The notes under the pieces: model-generated
The model's input: only the letters and a program-made list of their open reading frames with translations
The model's database searches: none
What the model was told of the DNA's origin: nothing
Position numbers and translations under genes: made by a program
Source of the DNA: Gnetum montanum
Lineage: Eukaryota; Streptophyta; Gnetopsida; Gnetales; Gnetaceae
Assembly: GCA_015680685.1 (NCBI GenBank)
Contig: MNCI01002237.1
Coordinates: 57,828-121,827, forward strand
Direction of reading: 5' to 3'
DNA: 64,000 bases
In this document: piece after piece, positions 56,670 to 64,000 of the stretch
Numbering within the stretch: the stretch's first letter is position 1
Layout of the letters: each line of letters starts with the position of its first letter

Positions 56670-56676
56670 GGGGGTA
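56670..56676 (+). other. E3 polypurine tract
   Basis: GGGGGTA directly before TGATGAAATG at 56677. Confidence 0.75.
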
Positions 56677-57151
56677 TGATGAAATGTCATGATTTGGCTA
56701 CATTGATGAGATGCTATCAATGTGACCTTGTCAATGGGATCTCGTCAACAAAGTGTTTGACCCATTGACATTTACTCATTGACAAGTCATCCTATTTTTT
56801 TCTATAAATGTGCACCTTCCACTACATTTATGTCATCAAGTGTCATAGTTGCAGCAAAGCTCTAGTAGTTTTTCCACTTGAAATTTACAATATTTTCTAA
56901 CTACCCACAATAGGAGTCAAAGGGTGTATGGATCTTTATTCGAGCACTGTTGTACCTAGGCACTTTAATGTGTGTGGCAATAAAGATGAGATTCTTGATC
57001 AAACCTTGCAACACTTGGACTAGATTAATTATTTATTTAAGTATTTAATATCTTAAGCAATTTCATTTAATGTTTTAAATTATTAAAGTAGTTAATTAAG
57101 ATAAATTAAATAGTAAACATAAGTATGACCACTTCAAGCATACGTGTAACG

Positions 57152-57156
57152 CTTGG
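57152..57156. repeat. Target-site duplication of the solo LTR, left copy (CTTGG)
   Basis: Identical to 58197-58201. Confidence 0.9.
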
Positions 57157-58196
57157 TGATGAGTGGCGAGGTACCCCTACACTCTACCATACGAATACGA
57201 GCGTACACGCGCGATCCGGTCGAACTCCGCAGACTAAATGCCTTAACGCCACAAGAAACACTTGGGGTTAATCGTTCGTTGTCTTCCCAGGCTTGCTTGT
57301 ATGTGTCACGGTGTATGGTTAAGCAAGTCTGAGGTATGTGATTTTTTTGGTATTTTCGGCTTATCTTCTATGCTACCAGGAGAAAGGGTTGAGAAAACTA
57401 AACTAACTCTAACTAAGATCTAAGTCTAAATTAACTAGCGTCAGCATCCGTTCCCACTTGCCGGACACACCCTGAACTATGCAACTGCAGCTTACCAAAC
57501 GCTAATCGTTACTGGGATCGCCACACGTAACGCAAGTGCTCGAAGTGGTCGTACTGAGGCACCTATTTAGCCTACGTGTGATAAGCAGCCGATTCCTTAG
57601 CCAGCCGTACACACCCGTGGGTGCTCGTAACTAAGTCGTACTTATCACACGATCTAGCCTAGCAATGAGCAGCCGATTCCTCAACTAGCCGTACACATTA
57701 GACCCGGGAGTTACCAAGCGCAGAATCCTGGAATACGCTACTGGGTTACCAAGCATCCAATGCTCGTAATTGAGTCGTACTCATGCATTGCGTCAAGCAG
57801 CCGATTCCTTGACTAGCCGTACACGTCCGTAGACGCTCGTAATCAAGTCGTACTTGAACGCACTAGGAAAGCAGTAAATGAAAGCAATAAATGAAACCAC
57901 GTGCTGCAAGGTTTATCCAAACAAGTTCGTCTTTATTGCCGTACACAACTTGGGTTCAGGTTACAAGCTGCTCGAATAAAGAGCCGTTCACTCTAGGACT
58001 CCTACTGCGGGCACAGGGGAAAAATTCTAACTCTGGAGTGATCAATCTGCCAGAGCTTCGCTACACTAGCCAGGATTGGGAAATGAAGGGAGTGCCGCCT
58101 CTTATTTATAGATATGGCGGCGGGACGCGATATCGCGTACGCGATATCACAGGTGAAGACGCGATATCGCGGCCTAGTGAAAACCGCGTCTCATCA
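57157..58196 (-). mobile_element. Solo LTR of the E1/E2 subfamily inside the E3 3' LTR
   Basis: A single 1040-bp LTR with intact termini (TGATGAG...CTCATCA), flanked by CTTGG on both sides and with no internal sequence, is the product of recombination between the two LTRs of a complete insertion. Palindromes are at 58127-58136, 58141-58150 and 58161-58170, and the TATA box is at 58099-58110 (minus). It is GC- and CpG-rich compared with the surrounding E3 LTR, so it is young. Its extra length comes from additional subrepeats (about 57580-57850). Confidence 0.92.
57580..57860. repeat. Tandem subrepeats in the solo LTR
   Basis: Three to four copies of a unit containing agcagccgattcctt, agccgtacac and gtaa..aagtcgtact, against two in E2 LTRs and about one in E1 LTRs. 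Confidence 0.65.
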
Positions 58197-58201
58197 CTTG
58201 G
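58197..58201. repeat. Target-site duplication of the solo LTR, right copy (CTTGG)
   Basis: Identical to 57152-57156. Confidence 0.9.
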
Positions 58202-58552
58202 TAATCCCAGTAAGATTTAACGTTTGGTAACCCAATAATGTTATACATGTTCAGGATGTGTACAACAAGTGGGAACGAATGCTTATGTTAAGATTAGTTA
58301 AGTGTTAGCTAGTTGTTTGATTTATTTAGCAATTCAATACCTGTATTCATTATTCTTTATTCTTAGGCCTTAGTTACACTTAACCATCCTCTTGTACTTA
58401 CAAGTATAATTGGAAAGAAAATGATTACAATAGTTGATTCACCTCCTAAATCAGTGTATGTAGAAATCTAAAAGTCCTTGGAATTTGACCAAATTGTGCA
58501 TAAATGCTTGTGATTCGTATGGTTGAACATAGGGTCTACTCGCTGCTCATTA

Positions 58553-58557
58553 GAGAT
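58553..58557. repeat. Target-site duplication of E3, right copy (GAGAT)
   Basis: Pairs with AAGAT at 28501-28505. Confidence 0.7.
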
Positions 58558-59259
58558 TATTAGGTTACATGGAATTCTAGTTAAAATAATATCTAATAGA
58601 GATCCTAAGTTTATCTCAACATTTTAGCAGATATTTCAAGTAGATCTAGGTACTAAATTAAATATAAGTACTACTTATCATCCTTAAATATATGGAAAAA
58701 TAGACAAAATAAATCAAATTTTGGAAGATATGCTATGGGCTTATGTACTTCAATATAAGAAAGATAGGGATGAAATGTTGCCTATAGCAACTATTACTAG
58801 GCAATATTAAAACTCCTTCTTATGAGATACTTTATAGAAGATCATGTCGATCACCTATTTGTTGAACTACTATAGAATATAGAATGTAGTTAAGTACTAA
58901 CTTGATTAATCAAACCACAGAGCAGGTTTGCACAATCCAAGGGTCTATTAAGGCTACTTAGGATAGATACACCAAGCATGCTAACTTAAGAAGGAGACCA
59001 CTTGAATTTTAAGTTGGTGATTATGTCTTCTTGAAAATGTCTCCAATGAAAGGACTATTGAGGTTTGGAAAAAATAGTAATTGGCTCCAAGATATGTAGG
59101 TCCATTTGATATAGTCAAGAAAATTGAAAAGTAGCATGTCAATTAGCTTTGCCACCAAGTTTAGAAGAAATCCATAATGTCTTCCATGTATCTCTTCTTA
59201 AGAACTATGTTCCAAATGACAACCATGTTATACATTGGGAAGGAATATATTTGTAACCA
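58558..59259 (+). pseudogene. Chromovirus integrase, second part
   Basis: Continues from 28505: IIRLHGILVKIISNRDPKF (second catalytic aspartate in NRDPKF), DLGTKLNISTTYHP, DKINQILEDMLWAYVLQY (the region of the catalytic glutamate, which reads IDKIN here), then PYEILYRR-like and NVFHVSLLKNYVPN-like C-terminal segments near 58830 and 59180. Confidence 0.78.
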
Positions 59260-59440
59260 AATATTACTTACCAAGAATACCCCATTAGAATCTTAAATAG
59301 AAAAGAAAGACAATTATAGAGTAAAGTAATTCCTATGGTAAAAATTATTTAGGAATGATATGAGAATCAAAAGGCAACTTGGGAAACTGAGGCAAATATG
59401 AAAACAAAATTTCCTTACATTTTCTAGGAGGAAAATACCT
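59260..59440 (+). pseudogene. Chromodomain at the integrase C-terminus
   Basis: YQEYPIRILNRKERQL, SKVIPMVKII and ENQKATWETEANMKTKFPYI. The pattern epvrIldr...L..k.ip.vKv.W....eeATWE.E..m...yP is the chromoviral chromodomain, which in related elements directs insertion by binding histone marks. Two stops. Confidence 0.8.
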
Positions 59441-59451
59441 AAAGGGGAGGA
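59441..59451 (+). other. Chromovirus polypurine tract
   Basis: AAAGGGGAGGA directly before TGTTATAG at 59452. Confidence 0.85.
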
Positions 59452-62400
59452 TGTTATAGTTTAGAATTTGCAAAACTTAGTTATTTAATTTAATACATAT
59501 GGTTAATTCTTTAATGCTTTTCAATGTGTTTCAATGAATTTGTTGTAATATTCTTGGATTACGTTACTACCATCACTATTATTACCATTATTATTGTTGT
59601 TGTTGTTGTTGTTAGTTTCTTACATAAGTGAATGTAATTTTCTTGTTAGGGTATTTTGTTAAAATTTTCTATCTTTTGTTTGACTACTATTTAAGCTTAC
59701 CCATAAATCTTCAAAATATTTTATGATTAAATGTTAAAATCCAATTACCTCAGGAAGTTTTTCTTTTTATTAGTTATCATGCCCTTTTGAGTATTTAACT
59801 ATGCATATTATATTCTTTATGTACATTTAGTTTATGTACATTCAATTGTTATTATATGCATATTCAATCATGCACATTTATTCTTTATTATGCACATTTG
59901 ATTATGCATCTTTTATTTTTATTATGCATATGTGATTATGTTATACTCTATTCATTGAGCAATTTCTAATCCTAACCTTACCCAAAGCATATCATTATTA
60001 CTTTTTGTCATTAAACTAAGATTTGGAATTCTTTTAAATTATAATTCAATCTTGCATAAATTAGCTTTGTTTAAAAAGCACCCTAGGATGATGTCTTACC
60101 TAGAATATGTCCTTGCCAATATCTTTGGGATGTTCAAAAACATAGATTTTGACTCTTAATTCACTATAATCAAAGTTACTATCCTCAAGATATCACATTT
60201 TCTAATTTGATAAAATATCATAAATTTTTTGGCATTTGAACTAGGTGACTATGATAAGTGAATCATATGTGATATTTTAATATATAACTAGGTAGAACAC
60301 TTGATGAGCATCTTGTAGGGTCAAACAGAATTTGATTTGGAGAGTCAGTATGCATGCTATGAGACATAGAACACTAAGGGTATTACAAGAGAAAGGAAAA
60401 AGAGAAAATAACTTATGAAAATAATTTTGAAGAAAAATAATAAAAATAAAAATCAAATTTAAAGTCAACATCATTTCTAAAAGCATGTTGTGTGCATGAT
60501 GCAGAAAAAAGGTATATGTGACATATATGCATATTATGCATTTTATTTTATCTTCTTCACCTTGGCTTCATGTTTTCTCTCATTGCCTCTCCGTTGCTTG
60601 TTTTTGGCTATCATTTTCCACCACAACCATCATTTTGCAAAACCATGTCCCATCATGTCTTTCCATAAAGACATTTTTTACCCTTTCTTCTTCGTTTTAA
60701 AGCTAACTTGAGCCCAATTTCTTTCATTTTTATACCTTATAAATACATGGAGGCCTTAGTTACATCTTGTCATAGTTTAAAGAAGGGTTTTAGATATGAT
60801 AGGCTAAGTAAATTTAAAACCAATTAAGAGCATTAACTGAGAAAGGAAGACTTAAGGAAATTCTAGAAGCCCTCTCAACATCATTAAGAAAGTTTATTTT
60901 ATTTTCCTTTCAAATGGCTTCCCCATATTGCTATGGATTTTCTATCTCTCATCTCTAATTCTCTGGACTTTTATTATTCTTATACAATTTTTATTAATAT
61001 GCTAGGATTCTACTAGATTTTTGTAATTTTGAGCTTTTTATGAAAAGTAATATTTTAATCTTGTTCATACCATTTTTTATCTTTTGGTGAATTTTGAAAA
61101 TTACAGAAATTATGCCTAACTTGCCCCTAGATATTTTATGAATATATGGGATCTCCTCATAACATAAATACAATTTTGCAAGACTTTTGTGGAATTTAAG
61201 CTTTTTATGGACTTTTGGCCATTTTGGGCATTTTTTGGACTTTTGGAATAAAATAACAATATTTATGTAATCAATTTTGCTTAGTATGAATCTTTTAGAT
61301 GCCCCCATCTACATGTAGTAGCATAGTGTTCTATTGTGGGAACCACCCCATGGAAACAAGGGTTGTTAAATGGATTTCCCACCCTAGATTTTAATTTGAA
61401 AGTTCATGTGAGGCTATGGATTTATCCAAGACCATGACACTGAGTAGTTGAGTCTAGTGGTGTGCATAGAGGCATAGTCAAGACCTATCCTTCTAATGAT
61501 ACATGTGCCTCATCCATTGAGGATGTCAGCAGTGAGGCTATTGCAAAGATCTAACCACTAGTGATTTGTTTGGGATCACGAGGCTAATTCAATGACAGTA
61601 GTGAGGTTATTCCAAAACCTATTGGTGAATCCCTTTGGTAATGAGGATAACTAAGACCTAGCCTTTGAAGATGTCTAGATATACTATATGTTCTTTGGGA
61701 TTTGTTTGAACAAATTATGATATCTTTAGACACTAAAAAATTAATAATTAAAATATCCATTCTTTAGAATTTTAGATTTTATTTGGATTTTTGAAAAATT
61801 TATGGCATTTCTGGACTAGAAAACATTTTGAATATTTTATTAGCAACCTCTATCTAGCCTTTAACCTAAAACTTTGGGCTAAAGACTTTATGCTCCATGA
61901 AGAGGGAAATAAAATAATCTTTCCTATTTGAGGAGTTTTAACTCCAGTTGCACTCCGATGCAGAGTCCACAGTAGGCAAGAAAACGTTTGAAGAGGAACA
62001 TAGAATGAAGATGAACCAATTTTGTACAAGATGGGCCCTCTCAACTTGAAAAATAATTTCTTTATAATTTATATTTTTGTAAAATAGAAACCTCGTACAC
62101 TTCTAAGATATTTAAACCATATACCTATTTTTGTGAATAAATAATAAAGTATGATAGATATGGCATTCCGTTGTGCCATTAGGACCATGAGATTGCAAGA
62201 ACATTTTTTATTTTATGTACATGCTATATGTTTGGAACATTTTCATATTATTTATTATATATTAATATTTTATTATTTAATATAATAAATTCAAAATGCA
62301 AATAACTTTATTTCTAGATGTCCAATTAATGCCAAATAAGTGTCATTGGAATTGTTATTTTAAACACTATTTTATGTTGCAAATAGTGTAATTTTTAGAC

Positions 62401-62656
62401 ATCTACCTTTCTGTGTGTGTGTGTAAAATTCTCTTTTTCATTAAATAAATTTTATTTAATTATATATCCGAGTATTATGAAATTTGGCTACGTTATATTG
62501 TTCTATTGCATTTATGATCCTAATTAATAAATTTTATCTATTTTACCACTTTCTTCGAATTAGTAAATCAAGGTTAAATCCAGGTCTTTGGGTTTTCATA
62601 ACATCTCTATTAGTTATTTATAAGATATTTTATAGATAATTAATAGGGGTATTACA
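59452..62656 (+). repeat. Chromovirus 3' LTR (3.2 kb)
   Basis: Begins TGTTATAG and ends GGTATTACA. The 59483-59890 and 61369-62656 parts match the 5' LTR. The middle 1.48 kb has no visible counterpart because of the gap at 15907-16502. Contains a (GTT)n run at about 59594-59611 and (GT)n at 62411-62424. Confidence 0.85.
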
Positions 62657-63490
62657 AGTGCACAACTAAATAACATCACAACTAAAAAGGAGCTAATGGT
62701 AGTAGTGTACATACTTTAAAAGTTTAGGCATTATGTACTTGAATATCTTGTTTTTCTACACACTAATCATGGTTGAATTGGGTTTCTTATGAATAACTCA
62801 ATAGTCAACCACCAAATCGTTCAATGGCTAGTGATCATATAGGAATTCAACATCACAATGATGAATAAGAAGGAAAAACAAATATAGTCATAGATCAATT
62901 ATTGAGATCGAGATGGAACAATAAGACTAATAAAGAGCCTTTATCAAATCAATTTTAAAATAAGCTATTATTTACAAAGACTACTATAGTTTCTTCATCA
63001 GCAACCACTCAATTTGCTAACTATCTCATGTATCTAAAACATGAAAAATTTCCTCCCAAGTTGGAATAATACATGACCCCAACAATTTTTGCATTAAGTC
63101 AAGCATTTCATGGAAATGGAGAGGAATCTATACAAAATTTGTATAGATAAATTGTTGTGGAAGTGTGTTCTAAAAGAGACCCAACTAAGAATTTTGTAAG
63201 ATGTGCATGAACGGTCATGTGAAGGCTAACATGCATGAAGAGGAATGGGTATTAAAATTCTCATGTCCAATTACTTCTAATCAACACTCTTTCAAAATGC
63301 ACATTATTTTGCTAAGCCTCATGAGTATTATCAATGATATGGTGGTGTAACAACATAATTTGAGAGACTACAACAATGGATATAGTCACTAAATTCTTTT
63401 GATCTATGGGGAATTAACTTTATGAGTTCTATCACTCCATTGAACAACAAATCATGCATTATTGTTGTTATAAACTATCATACAAAGCAG
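62657..63490 (+). pseudogene. E0 right part: RNase H and integrase of an old Athila-like element
   Basis: Directly after the chromovirus: SAQLNNITTKKELMVVVYIL, FRHYVLEYLVFLHTNHG (RNase H), then a zinc-binding remnant DVHERSCEG and SLNSFDLWGINFMSSITPLN with the first integrase aspartate degraded to N. It parallels E3 33990-34790 and breaks off at about 63490. Confidence 0.65.
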
Positions 63491-63740
63491 GTCAGGTGAG
63501 AGATCTTTGACACTTTCTGATTCTTTCTCCTTCATCTTTCTTCATCATCCTAACCTTGTCCCAGCTCTTCCCACTGTTTTTTCAAAGATTTTATACTGCT
63601 TTGTATGTTTCTGTATTTAAAACAGCAAAAGTGGCTTCAAAAGTCCTGTAAATCATGGATAACATTTGTGCACTTGCTTATGATTATGGTTGTTTTCTAA
63701 TGATATAAATCTCGCGTACACATGTATATATCTCTATATG
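63491..63740 (+). other. Unassigned sequence, possibly low-copy
   Basis: T/C-rich sequence unlike the elements in this window. No frame assigned. Confidence 0.4.
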
Positions 63741-63863
63741 AAAATGGATCTAAAAATAAGGTAGCCATAATATTGGGAACCATTGGAGGATCTACTTTGA
63801 TCCTGCTTGTGCCTCTAGGAGGCTTGCTTGTTTTGGTTTAAAAAGGACAGAAAAACAACAGGT
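63741..63863 (+). pseudogene. Possible transmembrane exon of a receptor-like protein
   Basis: The frame reads NKVAIILGTIGGSTLILLVP followed by LGGLLVLV, then a stop and a basic run (KGQKNNR or, one frame over, WFKKDRKTTG), ending at a donor-like ACAG|GTATAA at 63862. A single hydrophobic helix of about 22 residues followed by basic residues is the membrane-stop arrangement of plant receptor-like kinases. A pyrimidine-poor GAAACAG|GGG at about 63970 could start a following exon (ALDEEENIL to the window end). No kinase domain is in view, so this is tentative. Confidence 0.3.
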
Positions 63864-64000
63864 ATAAATACATGAATTCCTTTTCGTTCAAACTCTTGGC
63901 ATTACCAAACTTTCCATAACCTTGAAAAACTGCACCAGGAAGTTTTATTAATATGTTTCGATGAAACAGGGGCTTTGGATGAAGAAGAAAACATTCTAAA

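Larger units (their letters stand above)
28506..58552 (+). mobile_element. E3: Athila-like element with all domains plus a third ORF, interrupted by E4 and a solo LTR
   Basis: The 5' LTR (28506-29383), decayed tRNA-Asp PBS, gag, PR, RT, RNase H and IN fill 29384-35570. After the E4 insertion (36030-52997) the tail continues with a leader, a predicted intron and a third ORF (54362-56400), then PPT (56670-56676) and the 3' LTR (56677-58552, with the solo LTR 57157-58196 inside). Removing the nested copies leaves about 12 kb. It is heavily decayed, but every domain is recognisable. It is the likely full-length design from which E2 and E1 derive. Confidence 0.85.
56677..58552 (+). repeat. E3 3' LTR, interrupted by a solo LTR
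   Basis: 56677-57156 plus 58202-58552 align with the 5' LTR 28506-29383. The last bases are CTCATTA where CTCATCA is expected. TATAAATG at 56803-56810. Confidence 0.85.
15541..62656 (+). mobile_element. Chromovirus (Tekay/Del-like Ty3/gypsy), host of nested insertions E2 and E3
   Basis: The element comprises a 5' LTR (truncated, with gap), a PBS at 17778-17794, gag, PR, RT, RNase H, integrase, a chromodomain (59260-59440), PPT (59441-59451) and a 3.2-kb 3' LTR (59452-62656). Its own sequence totals about 10 kb; the rest is E2 and E3. The RNase H is cut at 20471/27609 and the integrase at 28505/58558. In both cases the protein frame continues across the insert once one target duplication is removed. 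The left LTR end is missing, so no flanking duplication can be shown. Numerous stops show an old, dead copy. Confidence 0.88.

Noticed and set aside
1-64000. tRNA or rRNA genes
   Set aside because: No cloverleaf with A and B boxes and no rRNA-like conserved blocks were noticed; a tRNAscan/Infernal run would be needed to exclude small ones.

Overview
The window is nuclear DNA from a land plant with a large, repeat-rich genome. It consists almost entirely of nested Ty3/gypsy LTR retrotransposons of three plant lineages: chromovirus, Tat/Ogre-like and Athila-like. I saw no bacterial-style operon, rRNA, tRNA or CRISPR array. The species cannot be named from sequence alone; heavy nesting and slow decay would suit a gymnosperm, but that is inference. 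Names E0-E5 are my own labels.

Layout. (1) 1-14175 is a 5'-truncated, plus-oriented Tat-like element (E5). It holds a minus-strand spliced gene (1-6797), a long spacer with a decayed ~180-bp hairpin array (about 9165-11915), then RT and RNase H (12780-14175). A young, complete, gag-only Athila-like element (E1, 419-6051, minus, TSD ATAGA) sits inside an exon of that gene. (2) 14175-15540 holds a LINE ORF1-like fragment and the RT end of an old Athila-like copy (E0). (3) 15541-62656 is one chromovirus (PBS, gag, PR, RT, RNase H, IN, chromodomain, 3.2-kb 3' LTR). It is split twice: E2 (20472-27603, TSD CTGAT) lies in its RNase H, and E3 (28506-58552, TSD AAGAT/GAGAT) lies in its integrase. E3 is itself split by the Tat-like element E4 (36030-52997, TSD AGACA/AGGCA), and its 3' LTR carries a solo LTR (57157-58196, TSD CTTGG). 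(4) 62657-63490 is the rest of E0. (5) 63490-64000 is low-copy-looking DNA with a possible receptor-kinase transmembrane exon.

How the parts relate. E1, E2, E3 and the solo LTR are one Athila-like group sharing termini (TGATGA...CTCATCA), PBS and PPT. They show progressive loss: E3 has all domains plus a third ORF, E2 lacks RT-RNase H-IN, and E1 has gag only. In all three the third-ORF position begins with an ATG directly after a conserved 3' splice site. E2, E1 and the solo LTR carry clustered GCGATATCGC palindromes just upstream of the LTR TATA box.

The most unusual content is in the Tat-like elements. E4, and independently E5, carry between protease and RT a gene on the opposite strand with several introns. 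Exon joins in E4 keep one reading frame across three of its four introns. Introns antisense to the genomic RNA would survive retrotransposition, so this looks like a resident intron-bearing gene of the lineage. I do not recognise its product.
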